A DNA stretch of 64,000 nt from an uncultured Fodinibius sp. (GCA_913057775.1 CAJXOG010000003.1:285986-349985); one strand, 5' to 3'. Positions 18,169 through 26,795 are shown, counted from the first letter of the stretch. The notes: a model not told the origin generated them from the letters alone. Numbers and translations are program-made.

Positions 18169-20385
18169 ATGTTACACTACCGAATAATGCCTTTTGCCTT
18201 TGTTCTGAGTTGTTGTCTGTTTTTCGGCATGATTTCACATATTCAGGCCCAGGAAATACAAAATGAGGATCAAAAACCAGTTAAAATTGGTCTTGCGCTT
18301 AGTGGTGGTGGTGCCAAAGGTTTTGCCCATATTGGTGTGCTAAAAGTGTTGGAAAAAGCTGGCATTGTAGTAGATGTCGTATCCGGCACGAGTATGGGCG
18401 CGGTGATAGGCGGACTCTACTCCATCGGTTACACCCCGGCCCAGCTCGAAGATATTGCCCTGAACAATGACTGGAATGAGCTTTTCAATGAATCCCCGTC
18501 TCGGAGATTCCAATCCATGATTCAAAAAGTGCAGAATAACAGGCTAATCCTGTCTGTTCCATACCGCAATGGTAATATAGGTTTACCCCGTGGGCTGATT
18601 GATGGGCAGAAAATTGGCTTGCTTTTAAATCAGCTCACCCTTTCTTACCATAATGTAGTTGATTTCCGAGATCTACCCATTCCCTTTGCCTGCGTAGCCA
18701 CCAATCTAAATACAGGCGAAGGGGTCCGCCTTGAAAGCGGCTACCTGCCCGAAGCCATCCGCGCAAGCATTGCCATCCCCAGTATATTTCAACCGGTTAC
18801 CATAGACAGTACGATTTATATTGACGGTGGCATAGCACGCAATATTCCGGCGTCCGATGCCCGCGCACTTGGAGCCAATTTTGTTATTTCTTCGGATGTA
18901 GGAGAACCCATTGAACCGGCAGACAGTTTACATACGTTTGTTGATGTTTTGATACAGTCGGTCGGTTTTGGCAGAAAAAAATCGGATAAAGAACAGATAA
19001 GGGAAACAGATTTATTGATTCAGCCTGACATATCGAACTATTCCACTTTTGATTTTGATAAAGCGGCAGAATTAATTGAAATCGGAGAAGAGGCGGCAAG
19101 GAAAATGCTTTCCCGCTTGCAAGCCCTGGGAGATTCCAGGTCCAAATCCACTAAAAAATCATTTTCGGAAGTACAGGACAGTATCGTAATCAGTAAAATT
19201 AATATAGAGGGTGCTAATGATTATTTGAGAAAGAGCCTCAAAACGTCTCTGACTATCAAAGAATCGGAAAGCCTGTCCGTCAGAAAACTGTCAGAGGAGA
19301 TGGAAAAAATATATAGTTCGGGTCATATTGATAGTCTCAGCTACCGTGTTTCGCCCGATCCACATGCTAGCGGATCTATCTTGACGATCCGCATTTCGGC
19401 AGCCAAGTCCAATACAATCGGTTTCGGGGCACGCTACGACAGCCAATATAAAGCTTCGCTTCTGTTTAACGGGTCCTTCAACAAAATATTTACAGAGGGA
19501 GATGCACTCGTGACTGACCTGCGGCTTGGAGAACAGCTTCAGTTGCGGACCAGCTATGCTCTGCCTTACACCCTTTATCCCGAATCCGGATTAAACGTGC
19601 AGGCCCAGGCCATCAGAACAACGGTAGATATTTTTCAAGAAAACAAGATTATTTCATCTATAAATGTGGAATCGATTACTCTGGACGTTCAAACTGGCGT
19701 TGAGCTCTTTCGGAATGTTGCTATTGCCACGGGAATCCATACGGAAGTCTATAATATCAATCAGGCTATTGGCGAAGTATTTTTATTTGATAATGTAGAT
19801 GGATTGTTGACCACCCAATTTTTTCTTTATGGCGATTCGTTTGATCGTGCCTACTTCCCTTCGAAAGGAAATAAGCTGCTCATCAGGTCTGAATTTTCAG
19901 ATACCCGGTGGGGCAGCGGCCTCACGTTTGCACAACATATTGGTAACTGGGAATTCCGCTTGCCTTTGACTCCGGATGTGTCTCTGCTATCTCGGTTAAC
20001 GGCAGGGCGAACCTTTGCGGGTGAGCAAGTTCTGCCGCTTCATTATCAATTTTACAGCGGCGGAGCGATTCCCATTTCCATTTTCGCGGAACGGCAATAT
20101 CCCCTTTTGGGCTATGAGGTCCAGGAACTCAGGGGCGACAATCTCCGGGCTGTAGAAACAGGCGTGCAGTTCCAAATCCGAAAGAATGCCTTTCTGCAGC
20201 TTAAATGGAATGCCGCAAGTGTAAGTGATGATTGGGAGTGGGCGATCGCATCATCTGATTTTAAGTCGGGAATTGGAGTCTCAGCGGGAGGTAAGACTTT
20301 AATTGGACCAATTGAATTGACGGTTATGACCCAAGATTTTGGTGGTCCTTATGCACTGAGGATCAACGTTGGTCACACGTTTTAG
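18169..20385 (+). CDS. Patatin-like phospholipase with POTRA and barrel (type Vd autotransporter, PlpD-like)
   Basis: A 738-residue secreted lipase. The signal peptide covers residues 1-27. The patatin domain shows the oxyanion loop SGGGAKGFAHIGVL, the nucleophile elbow GTSMG and the partner Asp in YIDGGIARNIP. A POTRA-like segment follows at about 335-410 (ISKINIEGANDYLRKSL), then a 16-strand-type barrel to the end (LRINVGHTF). This domain order is that of PlpD-type Vd autotransporters, and the length is close to theirs. It is transcribed away from the efflux operon and is the last clear host gene before the provirus. Confidence 0.9.
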   Translation: MLHYRIMPFAFVLSCCLFFGMISHIQAQEIQNEDQKPVKIGLALSGGGAKGFAHIGVLKVLEKAGIVVDVVSGTSMGAVIGGLYSIGYTPAQLEDIALNNDWNELFNESPSRRFQSMIQKVQNNRLILSVPYRNGNIGLPRGLIDGQKIGLLLNQLTLSYHNVVDFRDLPIPFACVATNLNTGEGVRLESGYLPEAIRASIAIPSIFQPVTIDSTIYIDGGIARNIPASDARALGANFVISSDVGEPIEPADSLHTFVDVLIQSVGFGRKKSDKEQIRETDLLIQPDISNYSTFDFDKAAELIEIGEEAARKMLSRLQALGDSRSKSTKKSFSEVQDSIVISKINIEGANDYLRKSLKTSLTIKESESLSVRKLSEEMEKIYSSGHIDSLSYRVSPDPHASGSILTIRISAAKSNTIGFGARYDSQYKASLLFNGSFNKIFTEGDALVTDLRLGEQLQLRTSYALPYTLYPESGLNVQAQAIRTTVDIFQENKIISSINVESITLDVQTGVELFRNVAIATGIHTEVYNINQAIGEVFLFDNVDGLLTTQFFLYGDSFDRAYFPSKGNKLLIRSEFSDTRWGSGLTFAQHIGNWEFRLPLTPDVSLLSRLTAGRTFAGEQVLPLHYQFYSGGAIPISIFAERQYPLLGYEVQELRGDNLRAVETGVQFQIRKNAFLQLKWNAASVSDDWEWAIASSDFKSGIGVSAGGKTLIGPIELTVMTQDFGGPYALRINVGHTF

Positions 20386-20492
20386 TAAACTCTCTTTATA
20401 CATTTGATCCTTTATTAAAACTGACTTCTTAATCCGGAAAGCAGGTTTGTTAATATTCATTCAATGACTAGCTTTAAGTTTTAGCATATAGT

Positions 20493-20538
20493 ACTTCCCA
20501 ATATTATACCCAATTGGGAAGGTATAAAACTGGGAAGT
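20493..20538. repeat. 46-bp nested palindrome at the host/provirus boundary
   Basis: The outer arms are ACTTCCCA (20493-20500) and TGGGAAGT (20531-20538). The inner arms are TTATACC (20504-20510) and GGTATAA (20521-20527). The loop is CAATTGGGAA. It lies between the patatin gene and the last viral late gene. It could end the leftward late transcript, although no T run follows, or be a binding site at the end of the element. Confidence 0.55.
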
Positions 20539-20558
20539 AAAGCATCCATTTTTTAACC

Positions 20559-20918
20559 CTAAGAAATTCTTAGAATTTTTTTGAAAAAACCACCAACGCG
20601 AATTAATATTCGCCCCCCGAATTGATCAATTAAATTTCGTAATTCATTGATCAATAGATCTAGCAATCGCTCACGTTCTCTTGCAGAAAGCTTGCTACCC
20701 TCCTCACTTTTAGGATCGGAATATTGGACATACAAGCGAAGAATGTCTTGGGCTTTTTCAAATAGACCACGGATTTGAACCGAGGCTGACAGTGCAATTA
20801 TACCAAGAATAACCACCCCAATTTCGGCCAAGTTATTTGGAGCCATTAGGCCTGATAGCCAATCTGTGCTTAGTAGAACTATTGTGGAAATGAATAAGAA
20901 AGATAGTATTGTAATCAT
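20559..20918 (-). CDS. Small membrane protein, viral late operon end
   Basis: A 119-residue protein with two hydrophobic helices at about 2-20 and 29-48 (NNLAEIGVVILGIIALSASV). A long polar helical tail follows (DPKSEEGSKLSARERERLLDLLINELRNLI). It overlaps the upstream gene by 4 bp (ATGA). It sits with another two-helix protein and a coiled-coil membrane protein next to a peptidase, which suggests a holin or lysis-accessory role. No family is recognised. Confidence 0.65.
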   Translation of the reverse strand: MITILSFLFISTIVLLSTDWLSGLMAPNNLAEIGVVILGIIALSASVQIRGLFEKAQDILRLYVQYSDPKSEEGSKLSARERERLLDLLINELRNLIDQFGGRILIRVGGFFKKILRIS

Positions 20919-21370
20919 CGTTTTTTCTTTGATTTATGGGGTTTGTATTGGGAAATATCTTTGGCTTCGATTTTGAGATCAGAGTAGTCATCATCAAACA
21001 AGGAGTTTCTGTAATCTTGATTCTTCTGAATTTGCTTAAGCCATTTCGAACCTAAAACCTTAGCTTGTTGGTCGGATAACCCTTCTCCTTTTCCTTTTAA
21101 CAGGTCATCGACAGGATTGATCTGCGTGGCTCCCGATGATATAGCGATCATTCCGTATAGATATCCGATTATCTCCAGGATGGAGAGAATGAGCAGTAGG
21201 GTGGTATCAATTCCGGATGCAGACAACCGGCCGGTAGACAAGAGACCAGAAATAGTCAGGCTAGCGATGCCACTTTTTACGATTCCCTTTCCCTTTTCAG
21301 GGGTTTTGCTTTTGTAAAGTCCAATTAAGGTGGGAACTGCTTTAATGATCGGCGATAGAATCTTTAGCAT
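20915..21370 (-). CDS. Small membrane protein, possible holin-like
   Basis: A 151-residue protein with an N-terminal basic stretch and two hydrophobic helices around 30-50 and 56-80 (TTLLLILSILEIIGYLYGMI). A charged C-terminal half ends in a Lys/Arg cluster (KPHKSKKKR). It overlaps both neighbours and is co-translated with them. The gene lies just after the M15 peptidase and a membrane coiled-coil protein in the late operon, so lysis is a fair guess. No family is recognised. Confidence 0.62.
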   Translation of the reverse strand: MLKILSPIIKAVPTLIGLYKSKTPEKGKGIVKSGIASLTISGLLSTGRLSASGIDTTLLLILSILEIIGYLYGMIAISSGATQINPVDDLLKGKGEGLSDQQAKVLGSKWLKQIQKNQDYRNSLFDDDYSDLKIEAKDISQYKPHKSKKKR

Positions 21371-21701
21371 CAGTAGTGTCCTCTTTGGTTAGGGGTTTTA
21401 ATCGATTGAGTCGACGAGGGATGATTTCAAATTCAATGGATCGAATTCGCTGGTTATGATCGTCAAAGCGTCCGTCCGTTCGCTGGACATGGGCTTCCAG
21501 GCTCTTTTCCAATTTGCTTAGGTTGTCAGCCTGGACTTTTACTTTCTCGCTGATGCCAATCATAAGCTCATACCATTTCTTTATTTCAGCGGTCTGGTTA
21601 TTGATGGAATCGTAGATGCCGGTCAGAAACAAGCAAATAATCGTGGTGACGATCAGCTCCTTGTACTTTTGGAAAAACCCATTGGTTTGTGAGTTGCTCA
21701 T
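21342..21701 (-). CDS. Membrane-anchored coiled-coil protein (XhlA/spanin-like layout)
   Basis: A 119-residue protein. One N-terminal helix (ELIVTTIICLFLTGIYDSI) is followed by a heptad-like segment (EKVKVQADNLSKLEKSLEAH, then DGRFDDHNQRIRSIEF). This is the layout of hemolysin XhlA-like or spanin-like lysis partners. It overlaps the peptidase gene upstream (ATGA) and the holin-like gene downstream. The lysis role is inferred from architecture and neighbours only. Confidence 0.6.
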   Translation of the reverse strand: MSNSQTNGFFQKYKELIVTTIICLFLTGIYDSINNQTAEIKKWYELMIGISEKVKVQADNLSKLEKSLEAHVQRTDGRFDDHNQRIRSIEFEIIPRRLNRLKPLTKEDTTDAKDSIADH

Positions 21702-22231
21702 GGCCCGTACCTCTTTATCGCTTCATCCAGCGTTATGGATTGCTTGTTTGATTTGCAGTAAAAGTGGCCACTGGAAAGCGACTGGTAATAATACTGTCCA
21801 TTGATTCGCAGCCACCGTAACGGGCGACGGGACCGCCCGTTTCCTGCCCACCCGTCTACGTGCAAACCGATAGCCGGTACGTTGTTACGTTCTTTGTTGG
21901 TGTAGGTCCAATCAAAGTACAAGCCTACGCCGTTAAATCCCCAAGTAGTAGCGAGAAGCCAGTGCCGGAGAGCAGATGGTTGACTCGTAAGCCACTGGTC
22001 AAACAGCAGGACATCAAAGGCAAGACCACGCCCGTGGGACTTCGGATCTCCTTTACGCCAAGCCGAGGAAATAAGGATGGAGATGCCGTGCCACTGGCGC
22101 CAAGCTAGAAAAGACCGTAAAAAGCCTATGTCCATGCGATGGATGGTGCCGGGACCTTGTACTTCGAATTCGGAGATAGAAAAGTGATTGCCATAACTGT
22201 CGAGGAGGGCTAAGTAATCATTTCTGTTCAT
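21698..22231 (-). CDS. M15-type (VanY/endolysin-like) peptidase
   Basis: A 177-residue predicted peptidoglycan endopeptidase. The metal-binding pattern of the M15 family is seen as SSAWRKGDPKSHGRGLAFDV at about 55-74 (His66, Asp73), with a second block IGLHVDGW near 121-128 (His124, Asp126) that would supply the remaining ligand and base. No signal peptide is present, so release would need a holin. It probably acts in host lysis or in wall penetration at entry, and is flanked by small membrane proteins. Confidence 0.8.
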   Translation of the reverse strand: MNRNDYLALLDSYGNHFSISEFEVQGPGTIHRMDIGFLRSFLAWRQWHGISILISSAWRKGDPKSHGRGLAFDVLLFDQWLTSQPSALRHWLLATTWGFNGVGLYFDWTYTNKERNNVPAIGLHVDGWAGNGRSRRPLRWLRINGQYYYQSLSSGHFYCKSNKQSITLDEAIKRYGP

Positions 22232-22232
22232 G

Positions 22233-22481
22233 TTAGTTTCCTCTTGTGGCTATGGTGAGAAGGAGAATGAGCGCAGCTGCTCCGGCTATTTTATAGCTGG
22301 TCGGTATTTCGCCGTTGATGTATTTTTTGGCTTCGCTGATAAGATCTTTCTGGGTTTCAGGAGCCTTAGCTTCTCCGAGTCCCGCGCTGCAGCCGCAATC
22401 GGGCTGGGTGACAGTTGCCCCGCCCGAAAGTCCATTGCCGGCGCATCCACAGGGGTGTTCGTTTACAAAAGAGGTTTCCAT
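22233..22481 (-). CDS. Small Cys/Gly-rich protein with C-terminal membrane helix
   Basis: An 82-residue protein. The N-terminal half is rich in Gly and Cys (HPCGCAGNGLSGG, PDCGCSAGLG), a predicted amphipathic stretch follows, and one TM helix (SYKIAGAAALILLLTIAT) ends in RGN. It follows the common plan of this operon: exposed N-terminus, C-terminal anchor, short basic end. The CGC motifs could bind metal or form disulphides. No family is recognised; a virion membrane protein is likely. Confidence 0.65.
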   Translation of the reverse strand: METSFVNEHPCGCAGNGLSGGATVTQPDCGCSAGLGEAKAPETQKDLISEAKKYINGEIPTSYKIAGAAALILLLTIATRGN

Positions 22482-22507
22482 AGTATTTCACCTGAATGTT
22501 TGAGTTA

Positions 22508-22957
22508 TTAAAAGAGGATTTTCCAAAGAAGCAGGCTGCCTGCAATTCCACCACCAGCCAAAGCCACATGGGTTTTGTTTACCTGCATGCCGCCAATGCT
22601 AAAAGTGCCCGCTAGGATATCCTTGTGGGAATTAGGCTGCTGCTTGCTGACAGATTTGTTTGTGTTTTTAGGTTTAGAGGTCGGCTTCGACTGCTTAGTA
22701 GTGGGTTTCTTAACTGTGTTGAAATTTAGCTTGGGAGGAGCAGGTATTGGATTTTTGTCAATAACCGGCCGAGGTAAAAGAACAGGCTTTGGTTTTGGGA
22801 TAGGTCGTGGCCGTATTCGTGGTTTAATTTCCCGGCCTCGATTGCGCGGCATAGGTTCATCCAGGACCGGGCGAAGCATAGTTGGTCGCGTCGGCATTCG
22901 TCCCAATCCTTGGGCTTCATCGAGTTCTTCGTAGAGGTAACGTGATTCAGTGTTCAT
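22508..22957 (-). CDS. Arg/Pro-rich protein with C-terminal membrane helix
   Basis: A 149-residue protein. A long basic Pro-rich region (MPRNRGREIKPRIRPRPIPK, then PKPVLLPRPVIDKNPIPAPP) is followed by a Lys/Thr/Ser linker and a terminal helix (THVALAGGGIAGSLLLWKIL). The extended basic part could span the gap between membrane and capsid or touch the genome. It overlaps the lytic transglycosylase gene by 4 bp. Composition and place suggest a virion component; no homologue is recognised. Confidence 0.65.
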   Translation of the reverse strand: MNTESRYLYEELDEAQGLGRMPTRPTMLRPVLDEPMPRNRGREIKPRIRPRPIPKPKPVLLPRPVIDKNPIPAPPKLNFNTVKKPTTKQSKPTSKPKNTNKSVSKQQPNSHKDILAGTFSIGGMQVNKTHVALAGGGIAGSLLLWKILF

Positions 22958-23514
22958 GGGCGTTGGGTGGTCATATAGTTATAAGTTGCAAAGGCTATAG
23001 CGGCCATAGGAAGGACGTATATGGACAAGCTAGTTGCTGTGGAGAGACCGATGAGCTGGCCGATGAGCTGTTTACGCCCCAGCACATCTTGGCTGTAATC
23101 CCGGCCGGTAGTAACGGAATCTGGTGGTAAGCCCGCGTAAATAGCAGTTTGTACTCTGTTTGGGCCGGCGTTATAGGCGGCAACGGCTTGGGCAGTATTT
23201 CCGTTGAACTGCCTGAGCAGTTTGGCCAGATACTCAGTGCCATAATCAATATTGGCTTGGTGGTCAAAGGGGCTGTGATTCTCGGTAAACCCGGGATGAT
23301 ATCGCCGGTCAATCTGCATGATTCCGATGCCATTGCCCCAGTCTCCAGTGCCATCAGCTGACAGGGCCAGTCCCATGCGACTCTCTCGGGAAGCCACAGC
23401 CAGTAGCAGTGCCAGGGGCACGCCGTATCGCCTGGAGGCATCAGCGAAATATCCCATGAGGCCACGAATCCGGACGTAGGTAAGCTCGGCCGATATCGAA
23501 AAAGAACTGGTCAT
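22954..23514 (-). CDS. Membrane-anchored lytic transglycosylase (SLT-like)
   Basis: A 186-residue wall-cleaving enzyme. The SLT motifs are present: catalytic Glu in ASRESRMG (Glu44), GIGIMQID around 72-79, and AAYNAGPNRV around 122-131. A hydrophobic helix near 150-175 (ATSLSIYVLPMAAIAFATY) anchors the C-terminus. P7 of PRD1 and similar virion transglycosylases are known in membrane phages, and the C-terminal anchor here fits a virion enzyme that opens the wall on entry. It overlaps both neighbours by 1-4 bp. Confidence 0.85.
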   Translation of the reverse strand: MTSSFSISAELTYVRIRGLMGYFADASRRYGVPLALLLAVASRESRMGLALSADGTGDWGNGIGIMQIDRRYHPGFTENHSPFDHQANIDYGTEYLAKLLRQFNGNTAQAVAAYNAGPNRVQTAIYAGLPPDSVTTGRDYSQDVLGRKQLIGQLIGLSTATSLSIYVLPMAAIAFATYNYMTTQRP

Positions 23515-25004
23515 TACACCACCATCTTAATCTTGTAGTTAACCTTGCGCATTTGTCCGGCCATGATGGTAAACTGATCGGCAGGGGCTAGGGCTTTACG
23601 AGCAACTAACTTGGGTACCCACTCATCATAATCGTCTCCACGGTTGGCGTAAATACCTACCTCCTTTATGGTGATGTCGGTAGTGCCCCTGTTTTCAAAC
23701 ACACGCGCCAGGTTGAAGTGCGCTTCATTATTGACCTCATCAATGGTTACCTGGTCATCGATGAGCATGCCGTGATGGATGAGCTCCCCGTCTCCGCTGC
23801 CATGGGTAATACCTCCGAGGTTATAAGGAGTCTCTTGCGTGGCATCGGGAGAAAGGTCAGCGTCTGTCATAGAGACAAATTTGTTGCTTTGGCCCAGCCG
23901 GAGTCCCAGGTGCCACCCTTTATTGACTTCCGAAGCCCGGCGCTCTAGGGAGGTCATTGAGGTTCCACCCCCACCGATACACATCAGGTCCCGCCAGTTG
24001 GTATTGGTGTTTTCGACCGCTTGTTTTCGTAGTGCTCCCACAAATTCAGCGGTGAACCCCCCGTTGGAACCATTGAGGTCGGTATCTTGGTTGAAGTTTT
24101 CAAGCTCAAACCGGCACTCGTAGTCCAAGGTCAGCGTTTTGCCATTCGGCAGATTCAGGGCTGCCGGCAGCACATCGCGGGCATAGAGGGTGGCAATGGT
24201 GTTGATTTCATGGCGGTTGACATTGATGTGCGTCATCAGCCCCATTTCTGTGATAGCTAGGTCACCCCCGGATCCATTTGTAAACGGGGCCGACACGGTA
24301 AAGACGCTTTTCTGCTGGTCGGTAACCACGCCGGAAACCGATCGTGCCCCACGAGTCAGTAGTGCGTCAATGGGATTATGAAGGCCCACATCAGAGATGC
24401 TTACCGGGCGGCCGCCTTGCCCGATGGTCGGTAAGATAACGCGAAAAGGTGGGCAGTAGCTTTCGGTGGTCGTAATAGGGTGATAGTGTTTGGCAATGAC
24501 TTTCGCCTGGTCTGGGGCGTACGTCGCCGGATCAAAATTCGTAGGTGCGTCTTTGAGGCGTATGTAGTAGTCGCCATGGGTGCTTTCAACTTCCCAGGTG
24601 CCGTTGATCTGTGGGACCGAGCTGCACCCCCAGATGTGTACCCACACCGGCTCCTCGCCGTTGGGATTGACCCCATGCATGCCGCTGAATATATATTGCA
24701 AGTAGTACTGACTGTAGATTTCCAGGGCCCCATCAACGATTTGCATAGACGTTATTTTCCCGTCCTGCACGTAATCGTCCCCGGGGCTAATCAGGCGATT
24801 GGTTTTGCCGCCGTGCATCATCCCGTGGACGTCGCGCAGGAGGTTGCCCACGAACGACTCGCAGTGCATCCGAAACAGGTGCTCCCCGTCGATGCTCACG
24901 TTGCAAAACAGGTCCATCCCTGATTTCGGGGTGCCAATGGAAAGGGTTTGATTGATGGTATTCATAGGGTCAGCTAATAATGGTAATAGGGTTGGTGGTG
25001 GCAT
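23514..25004 (-). CDS. Large beta-rich virion protein, possible spike or receptor-binding protein
   Basis: A 496-residue soluble protein without a signal or TM helix. It is beta-rich and appears to repeat a theme: an AITEMGLMTHINVN...TIATLYARDVLP block around 245-280 and a TIKEVGIYANRGDDY...PKLVARKALAPAD block near 440-475, each with the same EvG(i/l) strand then a long strand pair. This resembles phage fibre or baseplate-type sandwich proteins. It overlaps the fibronectin-like gene upstream by 35 bp. Attachment is inferred from fold and place. Confidence 0.6.
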   Translation of the reverse strand: MPPPTLLPLLADPMNTINQTLSIGTPKSGMDLFCNVSIDGEHLFRMHCESFVGNLLRDVHGMMHGGKTNRLISPGDDYVQDGKITSMQIVDGALEIYSQYYLQYIFSGMHGVNPNGEEPVWVHIWGCSSVPQINGTWEVESTHGDYYIRLKDAPTNFDPATYAPDQAKVIAKHYHPITTTESYCPPFRVILPTIGQGGRPVSISDVGLHNPIDALLTRGARSVSGVVTDQQKSVFTVSAPFTNGSGGDLAITEMGLMTHINVNRHEINTIATLYARDVLPAALNLPNGKTLTLDYECRFELENFNQDTDLNGSNGGFTAEFVGALRKQAVENTNTNWRDLMCIGGGGTSMTSLERRASEVNKGWHLGLRLGQSNKFVSMTDADLSPDATQETPYNLGGITHGSGDGELIHHGMLIDDQVTIDEVNNEAHFNLARVFENRGTTDITIKEVGIYANRGDDYDEWVPKLVARKALAPADQFTIMAGQMRKVNYKIKMVV

Positions 25005-25521
25005 TGCTGCTGGTGGCTCCCGTCAGCTCCGACAGGTTTGCATTCGTTGTTAATCCACTTGTAATAGATTGCGAGGTCGCTTCCGGCTGGTGGTCTGCAC
25101 GTATATTCGTCGCTGGGGCGCAGGCCAGATACCCTTCTTGCCCATCAATAGGTTGCAGCTCCAAGATGACCTGGCCGATCGGAGACTGGGTAGTCCGCTG
25201 GACATCATCAGGCGTAATGACCGAATAAATACGAGATTGGCCGACCTGCCCACCTGCGGTCTTGGATCGAACCCGGAAGTAATGGCGGGCATCCAGGTAG
25301 GTGATGGGGAAATAGAGCGTGTGATAACGGACCATCTCCCCGGGCTCGCGGTGATATTCAGGGGTGGTTGCCAGATTCTCGGGATCTAGGCCCCAATCCA
25401 TCTGGGATGAGGCTTTTTTGCCGGTGGCCCAAGATACCTGGATAGAGCCGTCGACCAGCATGCCGCTGACGACCCGCATTTTAAATCCTTCGGAAAACTC
25501 TTTGCCGGTAATTTCGCTCAT
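24970..25521 (-). CDS. Fibronectin-III-like virion protein
   Basis: A 183-residue protein. Residues about 12-105 read like a beta sandwich of the FN3 type (MLVDGSIQVSWATGKKASSQ, then YFPITYLDARHYFRVRSKTA). The C-terminal 70 residues are low complexity (Ser/Thr/Ala/Asn). Such domains are common on phage surface proteins and mediate weak sugar or surface contacts. It lies between a small capsid-associated protein and the large spike candidate, and is probably translationally coupled to both. Confidence 0.55.
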   Translation of the reverse strand: MSEITGKEFSEGFKMRVVSGMLVDGSIQVSWATGKKASSQMDWGLDPENLATTPEYHREPGEMVRYHTLYFPITYLDARHYFRVRSKTAGGQVGQSRIYSVITPDDVQRTTQSPIGQVILELQPIDGQEGYLACAPATNIRADHQPEATSQSITSGLTTNANLSELTGATSSNATTNPITIIS

Positions 25522-25522
25522 G

Positions 25523-25942
25523 CTAGGTGGTCCAGAAGATTTCGGTTACGAGAGCTTTCGAGGTTTCCAGGGCTCCGCTAGTCTCATCCCACAGGCCCAT
25601 CATGCCGCCTTTGTACAGCTCCTTGAACTGGCGCTCGTCCATGTGCAGGGTTTCCCCGGGCTTCAGCCGAAATGTATAGTACATGTCGTCGATACGATTT
25701 TCGTCCAGGGCGACCATAAACTCACCATCGCTGCTATTTTGGATGATGACGCCCAGACGCATGGGGTTACCATTTACGAGTTTGACAGGACTTGCCCCCT
25801 GCTTGAGGACCGGGGAAATAGAGGTCCCAATACGTCCGGCGGGTCCGATCCCGATGGAAGGTGCATTTACCTTGAGTTGATCCAGTAGACTATCCATTTT
25901 TTGGGTGAGCTCGCAAAGCGACTGGATGAGGTTGTTCCACAT
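25523..25942 (-). CDS. Small virion-associated protein (helix plus beta domain)
   Basis: A 139-residue protein. The first 25 residues form an amphipathic helix (IQSLCELTQKMDSLLDQLKV), followed by a Gly-rich linker and a beta domain (NPMRLGVIIQNSSDGEFMVA, then YTFRLKPGETLHMDERQ). The beta part resembles capsid-decorating or spike-base domains in phages. It sits 3 bp after the second capsid candidate, which suggests a penton or spike-base role. This is inference; no family is recognised. Confidence 0.55.
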   Translation of the reverse strand: MWNNLIQSLCELTQKMDSLLDQLKVNAPSIGIGPAGRIGTSISPVLKQGASPVKLVNGNPMRLGVIIQNSSDGEFMVALDENRIDDMYYTFRLKPGETLHMDERQFKELYKGGMMGLWDETSGALETSKALVTEIFWTT

Positions 25943-25945
25943 TGG

Positions 25946-26725
25946 TTATACCTCCAGCGGGTTGGCATCGGACTTCTGCACCACGTAGGACTCGCACAAG
26001 AAACTTACGCTAGCCTGCTGCGCTCCTTTGTTTGAAGCGTACACCTGAAACGGCATGTTGGAGCCAATGATAAAGGGGACATTGGCATAGAACTGGCCGA
26101 ACTCGTCGTTAATCTGCTCCAGGAAGACCTCGTTGCGGATAGTTGTATTATAGACTTTCAGGCTGGCAGTGATATCGCCCGGTCGGTCGCTGCTCATCGC
26201 CAGGCGTCGGGCTTCTACATCGATGCTTTTGGCTTTGACGCCCATATCGATATTGACTGCGCCCGGGGCCAACGCGGCTTGCCCGTAGAGAAAGCGGGGT
26301 TGGGGCATCGGACTGCCAATGTCGGAGTAGATGTTTATCAGTTTGGTAAGGCTATAATGATCGTAGCCTACCAGCTGGATGTTGACCGTCTGAGCTACGT
26401 TGTGGGTATTGGTCAGCTCGAAGACCAGGCTGTTACTTTTTTGGATGATAAATGGGGCCAGTAGGCCATCAATCTGTTGGAATAGCCGGTGTACCACGGA
26501 AAGCTGTAGGTCTCGAAACAGGTATAGGTCTTCATTAAGCCTTGCGGAGACGAATACCTTATTCATGTCTAAGGCGAAGGGCAGTATCTTTCGGACGCCG
26601 AAACTTTCCCCGCCCATGCCATTCATCATCATGTGCCGGGTGCCCCCGGCTGGGATTTCAACAGCTTTGGCCGGATTAAAAGGCGTAGACTCGGTAGGTG
26701 GAATAAAATTCTTTACAATTTTCAT
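25946..26725 (-). CDS. Candidate major capsid protein 2 (single jelly roll)
   Basis: A 259-residue beta-rich protein with no signal or TM helix. Strand-like segments alternate with turns (LLAPFIIQKSNSLVFELTNT, VAQTVNIQLVGYDHYSL, GDITASLKVYNTTIRNEVFL, ANVPFIIGSNMPFQVYASN). The pattern with PFII and hydrophobic-alternating strands fits a jelly roll. Together with the adjacent 206-residue protein it would match the two-protein capsids of P23-77-like viruses, where large and small single-jelly-roll proteins are neighbours. The fold is inferred by eye; structure prediction is the test. Confidence 0.55.
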   Translation of the reverse strand: MKIVKNFIPPTESTPFNPAKAVEIPAGGTRHMMMNGMGGESFGVRKILPFALDMNKVFVSARLNEDLYLFRDLQLSVVHRLFQQIDGLLAPFIIQKSNSLVFELTNTHNVAQTVNIQLVGYDHYSLTKLINIYSDIGSPMPQPRFLYGQAALAPGAVNIDMGVKAKSIDVEARRLAMSSDRPGDITASLKVYNTTIRNEVFLEQINDEFGQFYANVPFIIGSNMPFQVYASNKGAQQASVSFLCESYVVQKSDANPLEV

Positions 26726-26752
26726 TTATGGTCAGCTAGGAGTTAGGGCAAT

Positions 26753-26788
26753 AAAAAAGCCGGCAACGACCCGATGGCCGCTGCCGGT
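26753..26788 (-). terminator. Terminator or attenuator between the two capsid candidates
   Basis: A GC-rich stem, GCCGGCAACGACC with GGCCGCTGCCGGT (two mismatches) and a CGAT loop. On the minus strand it is followed directly by TTTTTT. It sits just after the 206-residue gene and before the 259-residue gene, so it would set a higher dose of the first. Confidence 0.75.
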
Positions 26789-26795
26789 AGACGGA

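Noticed and set aside
20340..20385. CTGAGGATC at the end of the patatin gene as the left copy of the tRNA 3' end
   Set aside because: Only six bases match in a row (CTGAGx versus CTGAGAGGATTC) and the stretch encodes the conserved end of the barrel.
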